Positions 46,416 to 56,661 of a stretch of DNA of 64,000 nucleotides are shown one piece after another. Below the pieces are notes generated by a model. The model was not told the DNA's origin and searched no databases. It was given only the letters and a program-made list of their open reading frames with translations. How positions within the stretch are numbered: position 1 is the stretch's first letter; each line of letters starts with the position of its first letter. The DNA is from Clostridium paridis (GTDB lineage Bacteria; Bacillota; Clostridia; Clostridiales; Clostridiaceae): contig NZ_JAESWA010000029.1 in the NCBI RefSeq assembly GCF_016765615.1, positions 148,772 to 212,771 on the forward strand, read 5' to 3'. The translations under genes were made by a program, and so were the position numbers.

Positions 46416-47021
46416 ATGAGAAAGAAAGTAAAAAGAATTGCAAAGCAAAGAAAACAAAACAGAATAAATTCGCACTCAACTTTTAATAGCTATAACAGAA
46501 ATAGATTAGCAAATAGTAATAGCATTTATAGATCAAAGAGGCCTTCATCAAAAGAAATATTTTCTACACTTGCCATGGTTTTAGGTGTGTCAGTGGTAAT
46601 AGTAGGAATAATAGTATTTGTTTCACTTAAACTTACTAAAAGTAAGCCTGATACAATTAGCATATTTAGTGGAAAAGCTTATTTATCATCTTTAAATATA
46701 AATTCTAGTTCAAAATACGATGATGTGTTATATGAAACTGATAATCTTCACAGCTTTGATGGTGTAGTACTAGGTGAAAGTGAATATAACGGGGAAAAGA
46801 GATTTAGATTTTGCGTAGATAAGAATGGAATTACTTCATATGATACTGAAATTACTGAAGCCCAAGGTCAATTACTTGAATCTCCAACATATAAAGGGGT
46901 AGGCAAAGTTGAGGTTTATAAAAGAACTTATACAAATTCAAATGGAGAAGCAAAAGATACGTTCTACTATAAAATATATTGTGATCAATCAGAAGTTAAA
47001 CAGATTAGTTTAGATAGTTAA
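46416..47021 (+). CDS. Membrane-anchored protein of the ATP-grasp operon (unknown)
   Basis: A 201-residue protein. The first ~46 residues are strongly basic and Asn/Ser-rich (RKKVKRIAKQRKQNR...), followed by one membrane helix (~50-72) and a ~130-residue extracytoplasmic domain with strand-like segments (YNGEKRFRFCVDKNGITSY; YYKIYCDQSE) and two Cys. It follows the ATP-grasp gene by 44 bp, and the operon ends at a strong terminator. No family is recognised. It shares the cell-surface location of the lipoprotein. Confidence 0.7.
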   Translation: MRKKVKRIAKQRKQNRINSHSTFNSYNRNRLANSNSIYRSKRPSSKEIFSTLAMVLGVSVVIVGIIVFVSLKLTKSKPDTISIFSGKAYLSSLNINSSSKYDDVLYETDNLHSFDGVVLGESEYNGEKRFRFCVDKNGITSYDTEITEAQGQLLESPTYKGVGKVEVYKRTYTNSNGEAKDTFYYKIYCDQSEVKQISLDS

Positions 47022-47097
47022 AATATAGGGTTTTAAGTTCAACTAATAACTTATTTATGTGAGAATAAGTAAGGTTTCCTATAAAAAAACCTATCAG

Positions 47098-47141
47098 TTA
47101 ACAACAAAGGCAAGTATGCTGTCTTTGTTGTTAATTTTTTT
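47098..47141 (+). terminator. Terminator of the ATP-grasp operon
   Basis: TTAACAACAAAG (47098-47109) pairs perfectly with CTTTGTTGTTAA (47123-47134), followed by seven T. A smaller AGGTTT/AAACCT hairpin precedes it. Confidence 0.93.
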
Positions 47142-47282
47142 GCTTAAAAGATATAAGGAATTTGTAGGAATATATAGAAATAAAGTAATATTTGTAAGGT
47201 ATTGAATTTTAGTGTAAAGTGTTCGATAATTAATATATAGAAATAAGTGTGCATTATTTTTATTAGTAATGGAGGGGGAAAA

Positions 47283-49058
47283 ATGAAGAAAATAAGTAGT
47301 AGAATAACAGCATTAATTGTAATCATAGTTCTTGGAACAGGCTTGTCAATTGGCGGATTTTCTGTATACGTTGTCAATTCTGTAAAAAGTGACATTTTAA
47401 AGCAACAGAAAGAGCAAATGCTAAGTAGCTATGATTTAACGATTAAAAATCAGGTAGAATCAGCAATTTCAGTTTTAGATGGTTTAAATAGTAAATATAA
47501 AAAGGGAGAAATTACTTTAAGTGAAGCTCAAAAGCAAGGTGCAGATTTGCTTAGAAATATGAAGTATGGAAAAGAAGGATATTTTTGGGCAGATACTTTA
47601 GATGGAACTAATGTAGTTCTTTTAGGAAAGGATACTGAAGGAAAGAACAGATTAGATTCCAAAGATACTAAAGGAAATTCTTACATGAAAGACATAATTG
47701 CTAATGGTCAAAAACCAGAAGGTGGTTATACAGAATATTATTTTCCTAAAGCAGGAGAAACTGAAAGTTTGCCAAAAAGAGCTTATAGTAAATATTATGA
47801 GCCTTTTGGATGGGTTATTGGGACAGGTAATTACATAGATACTATAGATAAAACTATAGCGGATCAAGAGAATGCAGCAAATTCTGATGTATACAGTAGA
47901 TCAATGATATTAGTTGTTATTGCACTAGCAGCTATTGTTGTAGCAATATTATTAGGAGCATACATAGGAAAGAAAATATCTAAACCAATTTTAAGGATTA
48001 CTGAATTAATAAACAAGACATCTGCATTGGATTTAAAATATGATTCTAGCTTTGAAGAGATTAAAAAATATAAAGATGAAATGGGAACTATAGCTAATGC
48101 TGTAGTAAACCTTAGAGCTGAACTTAGAAATATTATTACAGAGTTAGCTACATCATCAGAAAGTATTCTTGTAAATTCAGACATATCTTCAGATGGAGCT
48201 CAAGGATTAGCACAAAATACAGAGGCTATATCTCAAACTATGGATGAAATTGCAAAAGGCTCTGTTGAGCAAGCTGAAAATTATCAAGAGATAGTAGCAG
48301 CCTTCCAAAGCTTTACTGAAAAAATAACTAACGTTACTAAGGGTTCAGAAGAACTTAAGAGAATATCTAACAATACCATAGAAGCAAATAGTAAAGGAAA
48401 AGGAAGTTTAGAAGTTCTAGTTAATAAGTTCCAGGAAAATAAAGCAGCGTTAAATGAAATTGGAGATAGTATAACTACTTTAAGAGAAAAATCAAATTCA
48501 ATAGGAAACATCGTAGGTAAAATTGGAGAAATTGCAGAACAAACTAATCTACTTGCACTAAATGCGGCAATTGAAGCAGCTAGAGCAGGAGAACAAGGAA
48601 AAGGCTTTGCAGTAGTTGCTGAAGAAGTTAGAAAACTTTCAGAAGAAGTAAATAACGAGACTAAGGAAATTACAACAGTTATTAAAGAAATTCAAGATAA
48701 GATTAATATATCTCAAACCACTATGAATAGAGGAAGAGAAATAATTGAGGATGTTAGTGAGGCAGTTAAAGATACTACAGATGTATTCAATTTAATTGAC
48801 GATGCTACAAATAATTCTTTAGACAAGATAAATTTACTATATAGTAATGTAGTAGATGTAGATAGAGACAAAACAAATGTTATGGATTCAATCCAATCAA
48901 TTTCAGCTATATCTGAAGAGTCTGCTGCCGGACTAGAAGAAGTTTCAGCATCAATGGCTGAGCAAAATACAGTGGCAGAAAATACATTAATTTTAGCTGA
49001 ACAGTTACAAGATATTTCTAAACAATTAGATGCTATTGTGAAAAAATTTAAGATTTAA
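47283..49058 (+). CDS. Methyl-accepting chemotaxis protein with sCache_2 sensor
   Basis: A 591-residue transmembrane chemoreceptor. Helices at ~10-32 and ~203-225 flank a single-Cache domain of the sCache_2 class. That domain is recognisable from [32 protein letters not shown] and [14 protein letters not shown]; such domains often bind short carboxylates. HAMP and a standard signalling hairpin ([21 protein letters not shown]) follow. ATG 47283 is preceded by GGAGGGGG; the frame is open 12 codons upstream but lacks a ribosome site. It is transcribed alone between terminators. Confidence 0.94.
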   Translation: MKKISSRITALIVIIVLGTGLSIGGFSVYVVNSVKSDILKQQKEQMLSSYDLTIKNQVESAISVLDGLNSKYKKGEITLSEAQKQGADLLRNMKYGKEGYFWADTLDGTNVVLLGKDTEGKNRLDSKDTKGNSYMKDIIANGQKPEGGYTEYYFPKAGETESLPKRAYSKYYEPFGWVIGTGNYIDTIDKTIADQENAANSDVYSRSMILVVIALAAIVVAILLGAYIGKKISKPILRITELINKTSALDLKYDSSFEEIKKYKDEMGTIANAVVNLRAELRNIITELATSSESILVNSDISSDGAQGLAQNTEAISQTMDEIAKGSVEQAENYQEIVAAFQSFTEKITNVTKGSEELKRISNNTIEANSKGKGSLEVLVNKFQENKAALNEIGDSITTLREKSNSIGNIVGKIGEIAEQTNLLALNAAIEAARAGEQGKGFAVVAEEVRKLSEEVNNETKEITTVIKEIQDKINISQTTMNRGREIIEDVSEAVKDTTDVFNLIDDATNNSLDKINLLYSNVVDVDRDKTNVMDSIQSISAISEESAAGLEEVSASMAEQNTVAENTLILAEQLQDISKQLDAIVKKFKI

Positions 49059-49066
49059 TATTAATT

Positions 49067-49118
49067 TGGTGGTGAAAGATTTATTTTAAAATTTATTTTA
49101 ATAAAATCTTCACCACCA
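49067..49118 (+). terminator. Terminator after the chemoreceptor gene
   Basis: TGGTGGTGA and AAGATTT pair with AAATCTT and CACCACCA around an AT-rich loop; a T-rich tract follows. Confidence 0.8.
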
Positions 49119-49156
49119 CTTTACTTTTAAGCAAAAATATGATATTTTTACTTTAG

Positions 49157-49175
49157 ACCCCCTGGGTAGGGGGGT
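49157..49175. promoter_or_regulatory. Possible CsoR operator upstream of copA
   Basis: ACCCCC (49157-49162) and GGGGGGT (49169-49175) make a GC-rich inverted repeat in otherwise AT-rich DNA, 12 bases before the copA start. Such C/G palindromes are typical of copper-sensing CsoR operators. No csoR gene is in the window, and the close position to the ribosome site is unusual. Confidence 0.5.
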
Positions 49176-49187
49176 GAGGAGGTAAAT

Positions 49188-51647
49188 ATGAAAGAAGAGA
49201 TTTTCAAGATAGAAGGAATGACCTGTGCAGCATGTGTTAGAGCTGTAGAAAGAGCTACAAAAAAGCTTCAAGGTGTTGAAGAATCTTTTGTTAATCTTGC
49301 TACAGAAAAGTTAAATATAAAATTTAATGAAGAAGAGGTTACCACAGAGGATATAATTGCAGCAGTGGATAAAGCTGGGTATAAGGCAATACATGAGGAG
49401 AAAGAAGAACAGCTTATAACTTCTAAAATTTTCAAAATAGAAGGAATGACTTGTGCAGCTTGCGTTAGAGCTGTAGAGAGAGCGGTAAATAAAGTTGAAG
49501 GTGTAAATAGTGGGTCAGTCAATTTAGCAACTGAGAAGTTAACTATAGAATATGATTCTAGCAAAGTAAGAAGCATGAATATAGTGGCAGCTGTTGAAAA
49601 GGCAGGCTATAAGGCTAAAGAGGAAGAAGAAACTCAAGAAGAAACAGAAGATGTTAAGTTAAAAGAATCAAAGGCTTTATGGAAAAGATTTATTGTTTCA
49701 GCGATATTTACAGTACCTTTATTAATAATTGCTATGGGACATATGTTAGGATTTATGCTTCCAGGAATTATTGATGCAGAAATGAATCCTATGACTTTTG
49801 CATTAGTTCAATTAACATTGGTAATACCGGTAGTAGTTGCAGGAAAGAAATTTTATAAGGTTGGATTTAAATCATTATTTTCAGGAAATCCTAATATGGA
49901 TTCATTAATTGCAATAGGAAGCGGAGCAGCTATTTTATATGGATTATTTGCAATATATCAGATTTCAATTGGAAACCATGAGTATACAATGGACTTATAT
50001 TTTGAATCTGCAGCAACAATCCTTACACTTATAACACTCGGAAAATTCTTAGAGAGCAAAACAAAAGGAAGAACCTCAGAAGCTATTAAAAAATTAATGG
50101 GATTAGCTCCAAAAACTGCGACAATAATAAAAGATGGGAAAGAATTAATTATTCCTATAAAAGAAGTAATAGTTGGAGATATAATATTAGTTAAGCCAGG
50201 AGAAAAGCTTCCTGTAGATGGAGAAGTTATAGAAGGTAATACTTCAATAGATGAATCTATGCTTACAGGAGAAAGTATACCAGTTGAAAAAGTAATAGGT
50301 TCTAAAGTAATAGGCGCTTCAATAAATAAAAATGGATCCATTAAATATAAGGCTACAAGAGTTGGAAAAGATACAGCGTTAGCCCAAATAGTTAAGTTAG
50401 TTGAGGAAGCGCAAGGGTCTAAAGCTCCAATAGCAAAACTTGCTGATATAATATCTGGATATTTTGTACCTGTAGTTATGACGTTAGCAGTTTTATCTGC
50501 AGGAACATGGTTCCTTTTTGGTAAGGGAACAATATTCTCCCTAAGCATATTTATTTCAGTACTAGTAATAGCGTGTCCATGTGCATTAGGATTAGCAACA
50601 CCTACAGCTATAATGGTTGGAACAGGAAAAGGGGCAGAAAATGGTGTGTTAATTAAAGGTGGAGAAGCATTAGAAACAACTCATAAGATTGAAACTATCG
50701 TATTTGATAAAACAGGAACTATTACAGAAGGTAAGCCTAAGGTAACAGATATAATTACAAAGAATTATGATGAAAGACAATTGCTTTTATATGCTGCTAG
50801 TGCTGAAAAAGCCTCAGAGCATCCTTTAGGAGAAGCTATAGTAGAAAAGGCTAAGGAAGAGAAGCTTGAGTTTGTTAAAGTAGATAATTTCAAAGCTATT
50901 TCTGGTAAAGGCATAGAAGCAGTTATAGAAGGCAAAAAATATTATTTAGGTAATCTTAAATTAATGGTAGAACAAGAAATTAGTCTAGAGGACTTAAAAG
51001 AGGCTTCTGACAATTTATCAAAAGAAGGAAAAACACCTATGTATATAGCTGAAAATGGACTACTAGTTGGAATTATCGCAGTGGCGGATACAATTAAAGC
51101 TAGTTCTAAGAAAGCTATAGAAACACTTCATAGCATGGGAATTCAGGTAGCTATGCTAACTGGAGATAATAAGAATACAGCAGAAGCAATTGCCAGAGAA
51201 GTTGGTATAGATAAAGTAATTGCTGAAGTTTTACCAGAAAATAAAGCAGAAGAAGTATGCAAACTTCAAAATGAAGGAAAGAAAGTTGCTATGGTTGGTG
51301 ATGGAATAAATGATGCTCCAGCACTTGCAAAAGCAGATATTGGAATAGCTATTGGCTCAGGTACAGATGTTGCAATAGAATCTGCCGATATTGTATTAAT
51401 GAGAAGTGACCTTATGGATGTACCAACTGCAATACAGTTAAGTAAGAAAACTATAAAGAATATAAAACAAAATCTATTTTGGGCTTTTGGGTATAATGTT
51501 TTAGGAATACCTGTTGCAATGGGAGTATGGTATGCATTAGGTGGTAAATTATTAAATCCAATGATTGCTGCATTAGCAATGAGTTTTAGTTCTGTTTCAG
51601 TGCTTTTAAATGCTTTAAGACTTAAGGGATTTAAGCCAGTTAAATAA
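49188..51647 (+). CDS. copA: Copper-exporting P1B-type ATPase CopA
   Basis: An 819-residue membrane ATPase. Two N-terminal HMA metal-binding domains carry GMTCAAC (Cys13/Cys16 and Cys89/Cys92); they are nearly identical at the DNA level, so the second probably arose by duplication. Eight membrane helices follow, with the intramembrane CPC at 463-465, the phosphorylated Asp507 in DKTGT, TGES in the actuator domain and GDGINDAPAL at the hinge. It pumps Cu(I) out of the cytoplasm. A CopZ chaperone gene lies 63 bp downstream. Expression is probably controlled by a copper-responsive repressor at the palindrome upstream. Confidence 0.96.
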   Translation: MKEEIFKIEGMTCAACVRAVERATKKLQGVEESFVNLATEKLNIKFNEEEVTTEDIIAAVDKAGYKAIHEEKEEQLITSKIFKIEGMTCAACVRAVERAVNKVEGVNSGSVNLATEKLTIEYDSSKVRSMNIVAAVEKAGYKAKEEEETQEETEDVKLKESKALWKRFIVSAIFTVPLLIIAMGHMLGFMLPGIIDAEMNPMTFALVQLTLVIPVVVAGKKFYKVGFKSLFSGNPNMDSLIAIGSGAAILYGLFAIYQISIGNHEYTMDLYFESAATILTLITLGKFLESKTKGRTSEAIKKLMGLAPKTATIIKDGKELIIPIKEVIVGDIILVKPGEKLPVDGEVIEGNTSIDESMLTGESIPVEKVIGSKVIGASINKNGSIKYKATRVGKDTALAQIVKLVEEAQGSKAPIAKLADIISGYFVPVVMTLAVLSAGTWFLFGKGTIFSLSIFISVLVIACPCALGLATPTAIMVGTGKGAENGVLIKGGEALETTHKIETIVFDKTGTITEGKPKVTDIITKNYDERQLLLYAASAEKASEHPLGEAIVEKAKEEKLEFVKVDNFKAISGKGIEAVIEGKKYYLGNLKLMVEQEISLEDLKEASDNLSKEGKTPMYIAENGLLVGIIAVADTIKASSKKAIETLHSMGIQVAMLTGDNKNTAEAIAREVGIDKVIAEVLPENKAEEVCKLQNEGKKVAMVGDGINDAPALAKADIGIAIGSGTDVAIESADIVLMRSDLMDVPTAIQLSKKTIKNIKQNLFWAFGYNVLGIPVAMGVWYALGGKLLNPMIAALAMSFSSVSVLLNALRLKGFKPVK

Positions 51648-51710
51648 AGTTAATATGTTTATAAAATTTATTATATAATAAAATTAAATAAAAATATTGG
51701 AGGGATAGAT

Positions 51711-51911
51711 ATGAAGAAAATAATAATAGAAGGCATGTCTTGCGAACATTGCAAAGCTAGAGTTGAAAAAAGCTTAATAGAATTAGATGGAATTACTGCT
51801 GCTATTGTTGATTTAGACACTAAAACAGCAACAATAGAAGGAGATGCATCAGAGGATGCTATTAGAGATGCCATTGATGATGCAGGATATGATGTAGTAT
51901 CCATAAGTTAA
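51711..51911 (+). CDS. copZ: Copper chaperone CopZ
   Basis: A 66-residue HMA-fold protein with the Cu(I) site GMSCEHCKARVE (Cys11 and Cys14) and the closing strand of DAIDDAGYDV. It delivers Cu(I) to CopA, encoded just upstream. The protein is acidic overall. The operon ends at a compact terminator. Confidence 0.93.
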   Translation: MKKIIIEGMSCEHCKARVEKSLIELDGITAAIVDLDTKTATIEGDASEDAIRDAIDDAGYDVVSIS

Positions 51912-51924
51912 TATAATTATAAAG

Positions 51925-51949
51925 AAACCAGCCTTTGGCTGGTTTTTTT
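51925..51949 (+). terminator. Terminator after copZ
   Basis: AAACCAGCC (51925-51933), TTT loop, GGCTGGTTT (51937-51945), then T run. Confidence 0.95.
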
Positions 51950-52014
51950 GTATAAATCAGAAAATAGAATAATAGTATTAAAAGTGGAGCAAAAAAATTA
52001 ATTGGAGGAGAATT

Positions 52015-54039
52015 ATGAATTTTTTATTTCTTACTGGGTTAGTTGGGATCATAGCTCTGATGTTTTCCTTTTTAACTGGAAGGTGGATAATAAAAAAACA
52101 AGTAACAAACCAAAAACTCAATGAAATATCTTCATATATAGAACAGGGGGCTATGGCTTTCCTGAGAAAAGAATATAGGTATTTGACAGTATTCATTGTG
52201 GTTGTATTTGTAACTATTTCTCTATTCTTAAGTATCAAAACAGCTATATGCTTTTTGATTGGTGCAATTTTCTCAATACTATCAGGATTTTTTGGAATGA
52301 AGGTAGCTGTTAAGGCTAATGTAAGAACAGCAGAGGGAGCAAAAGAAGGGATAAACAAGGCCTTATCTTTTGCATTTTCAGGAGGCTCTGTTATGGGGTT
52401 ATCTGTTGTTGGATTAGGCATACTCGGTATAAGTATATTATCAATAATTTTTAATCTAAATAGTGAATATATAACAGGCTTTGGTTTAGGGGCTTCCTCT
52501 ATTGCTTTATTTGCAAGGGTTGGAGGAGGAATTTATACTAAAGCAGCAGATGTTGGAGCGGATTTGGTTGGTAAGGTAGAAGCTGGTATTCCGGAAGATG
52601 ATCCAAGAAATCCTGCAGTAATTGCTGATAATGTAGGGGACAATGTAGGAGATGTAGCCGGAATGGGGGCAGATTTATTTGAATCCTATGTTGGTTCAAT
52701 AATTTCTGCTATAACCTTAGGTTTAACCTTAAAAATAACCAGTGGTAATGAAGAGGCCCTTTATCCTATTATGCTCTGTGGTGTTGGTGTACTTGCCTCT
52801 ATAATTGGATCATTAACTATTAGATATAGTAAAGGGGATAATCCACAAAAGGTTTTAAATAGAGGAACATATATAGCTTCAGTGATTATAATAATTTTTG
52901 CAGTAGTATTAAGTAAGTATTTTCTTGGTGATTACAAAGGCTTTATTGCTGTATTATCAGGGCTTGTAGTTGGGATTGCTATAGGTAAAGTTACAGAAAT
53001 TTATACTTCTTCGGATTATAAATCAGTAAAAGAAATTGCAAATGAATCTAAAACTGGAGCTGCCACAAATATTATTGCAGGCTTATCAGTTGGAATGAAA
53101 TCTACAGTTATACCTATAATATTAATTTCTATAGGTATATTAGTTGCGTATTTTTCAATGGGTGGAAATACATCGCCAATGAACGGACTTTACGGAATAG
53201 CACTATCTGCTGTTGGAATGTTATCTAACACAGGAATTGTAGTAGCAGTAGATGCTTATGGCCCTATAGCTGATAATGCTGGAGGTATAGCTGAAATGGG
53301 AGCTATGGATAAAAGCGTTAGAAAAGTTACTGATAAATTAGACTCTGTTGGAAATACAACTGCAGCTATAGGTAAAGGGTTTGCCATAGGTTCAGCAGCT
53401 TTAACTGCCTTAGCATTATTTGCATCTTATGCAGAAACGGTTGATATTAAAGTAATAGATTTACTAAATCCATTAACTCTAGTGGGTCTACTTATTGGAG
53501 GAATGATTCCATTTCTATTTGCAGCTTTAACTATGGAAGCAGTAGGAAAGGCTGCAGTTAAAATGGTTGAGGAAGTAAGAAGACAATTTAGAGAAAAGCC
53601 AGGTATAATGGCGGGGACAGAGGAACCAGATTACTCAACTTGTGTTGAAATATCTACTGAAGCAGCTTTAAAGAAAATGATATTACCTGGTATATTAGCA
53701 ATAGTTATACCTTTAGGCATAGGCATGCTATTAGGCAAAGATGCTCTGGCTGGATTATTATGCGGAGCAGTTTCTACAGGGGTTTTAGTTGCAATATTAA
53801 TGGCAAATGCAGGTGGAGCCTGGGACAATGCTAAAAAGTATATTGAAGGTGGAGAATTAGGAGGAAAAGGCAGTGAATCTCATAAAGCTGCAGTAACAGG
53901 AGATACTGTAGGAGATCCATTTAAAGATACCTCTGGACCATCAATGAATATACTAATTAAATTAATGACTATTGTTTCATTGGTATTTGCACCACTAATA
54001 GCTGAATATGGCGGATTGCTTCTTAATTTATTTAAATAA
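52015..54039 (+). CDS. hppA: Membrane-bound ion-pumping pyrophosphatase
   Basis: A 674-residue polytopic pyrophosphatase with about 16 helices. The PPi/Mg site reads [35 protein letters not shown], with further Asp and Lys residues in [15 protein letters not shown] near the C-terminus. The sequence GNTTAA, with Ala where K+-independent enzymes have Lys, assigns it to the K+-dependent subfamily. Such enzymes use PPi to pump Na+ and/or H+; clostridial members are often Na+ pumps, but I have not verified the ion-specifying Glu. It is transcribed alone and followed by a repeat element. Confidence 0.95.
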   Translation: MNFLFLTGLVGIIALMFSFLTGRWIIKKQVTNQKLNEISSYIEQGAMAFLRKEYRYLTVFIVVVFVTISLFLSIKTAICFLIGAIFSILSGFFGMKVAVKANVRTAEGAKEGINKALSFAFSGGSVMGLSVVGLGILGISILSIIFNLNSEYITGFGLGASSIALFARVGGGIYTKAADVGADLVGKVEAGIPEDDPRNPAVIADNVGDNVGDVAGMGADLFESYVGSIISAITLGLTLKITSGNEEALYPIMLCGVGVLASIIGSLTIRYSKGDNPQKVLNRGTYIASVIIIIFAVVLSKYFLGDYKGFIAVLSGLVVGIAIGKVTEIYTSSDYKSVKEIANESKTGAATNIIAGLSVGMKSTVIPIILISIGILVAYFSMGGNTSPMNGLYGIALSAVGMLSNTGIVVAVDAYGPIADNAGGIAEMGAMDKSVRKVTDKLDSVGNTTAAIGKGFAIGSAALTALALFASYAETVDIKVIDLLNPLTLVGLLIGGMIPFLFAALTMEAVGKAAVKMVEEVRRQFREKPGIMAGTEEPDYSTCVEISTEAALKKMILPGILAIVIPLGIGMLLGKDALAGLLCGAVSTGVLVAILMANAGGAWDNAKKYIEGGELGGKGSESHKAAVTGDTVGDPFKDTSGPSMNILIKLMTIVSLVFAPLIAEYGGLLLNLFK

Positions 54040-54044
54040 TTTTT

Positions 54045-54133
54045 GGGGACGGTTAACAACTAATTATACTTTCTAATGCTTTAATTATGACTTGTAATAC
54101 AGGCATTAAAGCAAAAAGTTGTTAACCGTCCCC
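54045..54133. repeat. Dispersed palindromic repeat, copy 2
   Basis: GGGGACGGTTAACAACT (54045-54061) and AGTTGTTAACCGTCCCC (54117-54133) are a 17-bp perfect inverted repeat. The core adds a second arm (TGCTTTAAT / ATTAAAGCA). It starts five bases after the hppA stop codon and is the longest of three copies. Confidence 0.88.
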
Positions 54134-54249
54134 TTTATGATATATAATCAAATTAGAAAAATTTTCTTCTAAAGCTATTTAAGTTCGATTGAATTAAATA
54201 TAAAGGTTAGGAAAAAATATAAAATAGATAAGTTTTAAGGAGGACAGTT

Positions 54250-56472
54250 ATGGGAATAAAAGAAACAGTTTTAGGATTCATGAAAGAGCAAGCATATAGA
54301 CCAATGGATCTCCAAGAATTGAGTGAAGTGTTTGATATAAAAAGAGATGAATATAAAGCTTTCAAAAAATGTATAAAGACCATGGAAAAAGAAGGACTTG
54401 TAATTAGAAATAAGAAGGATAAATTTGGTGTGCCTGATAGAATGGGCTTAGTTACAGGAAAACTTCAAGTTCACTCAAAGGGGTTTGGCTTCTTAATTCC
54501 TGATGAAGAAGGAAGAGCAGACGTATTTATACCAGCTAACAATATGAATGGAGCTTTAAACGGCGATAGAGTTATTGCAAAAATTCTAAAAGAAGATGTG
54601 GCTGGTAAAAAATGCGAAGGGGAAATTAGAGAAGTAATAGAAAGAGCTAATAAGAGTTTTGTTGGAGTATATGAAGACTCTAAAAACTTTGGTTTTGTAG
54701 TTCCAGAAGATAAAAGAATACAAAATGATGTATTTATAAGTAGAAAAGATACTAATGGAGCAACAACTGGAGACCTAGTAATAGTAGAAATAACAAAATG
54801 GGCAGATCAAAGAAGAAATCCTGAAGGTAAGATAGTTGAAATACTAGGTAAAAAAGGAGAAAAAGGCCTAGATATATTAACCATAATTAAAAAGTTTGGG
54901 TTACCAGAAGAATTCCCTGATAAAGTTATAAAGTTTGCAGAAGGAATTGATGTAGAGATAAAAGAAAAAGATATAGCTGGTAGAAGAGATTTAAGAAATA
55001 TAAAGATGGTTACTATAGATGGTGAAGATGCAAAAGATTTAGATGATGCTGTATCAATAGAAAAACTTCCAGATGGAAACTATAAGCTAGGGGTACATAT
55101 TGCGGATGTTACACATTATGTTAAAGAACAAAATCCATTAGATAAGGAAGCTTTAAAGAGAGCAACATCAGTATATCTTATTGATAGAGTAATACCAATG
55201 TTACCTAAGAAGTTATCAAATGGAATATGCTCTTTAAATCCACAGGTAGATAGATTAGCTTTAAGTTGCAATATGGTTATTAACTCAGAAGGTAAAGTTA
55301 TAGATCATGAAATATACGAATCTGTAATAAAAACTACTGAAAGAATGACATATACAGATGTAACTAAGATACTTAGAGATAATGATAAAGACTTAATAGA
55401 AAGATATAGTAACCTACATGAGGACTTTAAAAATATGGAGGAACTATGTAACATACTTCATAATAAGAGAATTAAAAGAGGGGCTATAGACTTTGACTTT
55501 GAAGAATCAAAAATCATATTAGATGAAAAAGGTAAGCCAATTGATATAAAGCCATATGAAAGAGAAATAGCAAATAGAATTATTGAAGAATTTATGCTGG
55601 TTTGTAATGAAACCGTAGCTGAGTATATGTTCTGGACTAAACTACCATTTGTATATAGAATTCACGAAGATCCAGACTCAGAAAAATTAGAGAAGTTTAA
55701 AGAGTTTTTATACAATTTAGGATATCCAGTTAGATGGCCGCTTGAGATACACCCTAGAAATCTTCAAAATGTTTTAGAAGAATTTAAAGATAAGAAAGAA
55801 GAAACTGTAGTAAGTACACTTTTACTACGTTCTATGATGCAAGCTAGATATTCACCAGAATGTACAGGACACTTTGGCTTAGCAGCTAAGTATTATTGTC
55901 ACTTTACATCACCAATTAGAAGATATCCTGACCTTCAAATTCACAGAATAATAAAAGAACACCTTCATGGAGGAATTGATGAAGGAAGAGCAACTAAGCT
56001 AGTTACTATAGTTGATTATGCAGCTAAGCAATCTTCAGAAATGGAGAGAGTAGCTCAAGAAGCAGAAAGAGAAGTAGATGACTTAAAGAAGGCTGAATAC
56101 ATGATGGATAGAATAGGTGAAGAATTTGACGGTATTATATCTTCTGTAACAAGCTTTGGTATATTTGTTGAATTACCTAATACTATTGAAGGTTTAGTTC
56201 ATATAAGTGATTTAGATGATGATTATTATATATATGATGAAGATCATCTTTGCCTAATAGGTGAGAGAAAGAAGAATATGTATAAATTAGGTGATGAGGT
56301 TAAAGTAAGATGCGAGAAAGTAAATATACCAAATAGAGAAATATACTTTAAGCTCGTAAGTGATGAAGAACAAGAAGAGGAAACACCTAAACCAGAATCT
56401 ATAGATAAGAACGGTTTAGAGGAATTTGCAGACACTAATGTTGAATGTAAAAGTGAAGAAGAAGTTTTTTAA
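54250..56472 (+). CDS. rnr: Ribonuclease R
   Basis: A 740-residue 3'-5' exoribonuclease. It has an N-terminal winged helix (~1-65), two cold-shock domains (~70-215), the RNB catalytic domain (~245-590, with the metal-binding Asp residues in IDGEDAKDLDDAV) and an S1 domain (~625-705). A short acidic tail follows. RNase R degrades structured RNA and, with SmpB-tmRNA, non-stop mRNAs. Its position upstream of smpB and ssrA reflects that link, although a chemoreceptor gene now separates them. ATG 54250 follows AAGGAGGA. Confidence 0.97.
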   Translation: MGIKETVLGFMKEQAYRPMDLQELSEVFDIKRDEYKAFKKCIKTMEKEGLVIRNKKDKFGVPDRMGLVTGKLQVHSKGFGFLIPDEEGRADVFIPANNMNGALNGDRVIAKILKEDVAGKKCEGEIREVIERANKSFVGVYEDSKNFGFVVPEDKRIQNDVFISRKDTNGATTGDLVIVEITKWADQRRNPEGKIVEILGKKGEKGLDILTIIKKFGLPEEFPDKVIKFAEGIDVEIKEKDIAGRRDLRNIKMVTIDGEDAKDLDDAVSIEKLPDGNYKLGVHIADVTHYVKEQNPLDKEALKRATSVYLIDRVIPMLPKKLSNGICSLNPQVDRLALSCNMVINSEGKVIDHEIYESVIKTTERMTYTDVTKILRDNDKDLIERYSNLHEDFKNMEELCNILHNKRIKRGAIDFDFEESKIILDEKGKPIDIKPYEREIANRIIEEFMLVCNETVAEYMFWTKLPFVYRIHEDPDSEKLEKFKEFLYNLGYPVRWPLEIHPRNLQNVLEEFKDKKEETVVSTLLLRSMMQARYSPECTGHFGLAAKYYCHFTSPIRRYPDLQIHRIIKEHLHGGIDEGRATKLVTIVDYAAKQSSEMERVAQEAEREVDDLKKAEYMMDRIGEEFDGIISSVTSFGIFVELPNTIEGLVHISDLDDDYYIYDEDHLCLIGERKKNMYKLGDEVKVRCEKVNIPNREIYFKLVSDEEQEEETPKPESIDKNGLEEFADTNVECKSEEEVF

Positions 56473-56488
56473 TTAAAGGTTTATTAAT

Positions 56489-56539
56489 ATAGAGAATTAG
56501 TTTAAGAGATTTTATTGATTAAACTAATTCTCTATTTTT
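56489..56539 (+). terminator. Terminator after rnr
   Basis: A 17-bp stem (56489-56505 with 56519-56535) with a 13-base loop, then T run. Confidence 0.9.
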
Positions 56540-56661
56540 GGTAGAATTAAAAAAATATAGTCATTATCATGAAAAAATTGTAATTTTATGAGATTTAATA
56601 TATACTATTTAATAGGGATTTAAATATGATTTAAGGAATAATAAAAAGTGGTGGGGAGAAT

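Noticed and set aside
47022..47282. c-di-GMP (GEMM) riboswitch upstream of chemoreceptor genes
   Set aside because: I looked for the conserved aptamer core before each chemoreceptor gene, since such switches occur in clostridia, and did not find it.
49958..50548. 196-codon minus-strand frame inside copA
   Set aside because: A long shadow of the conserved CopA coding sequence, without its own signals.
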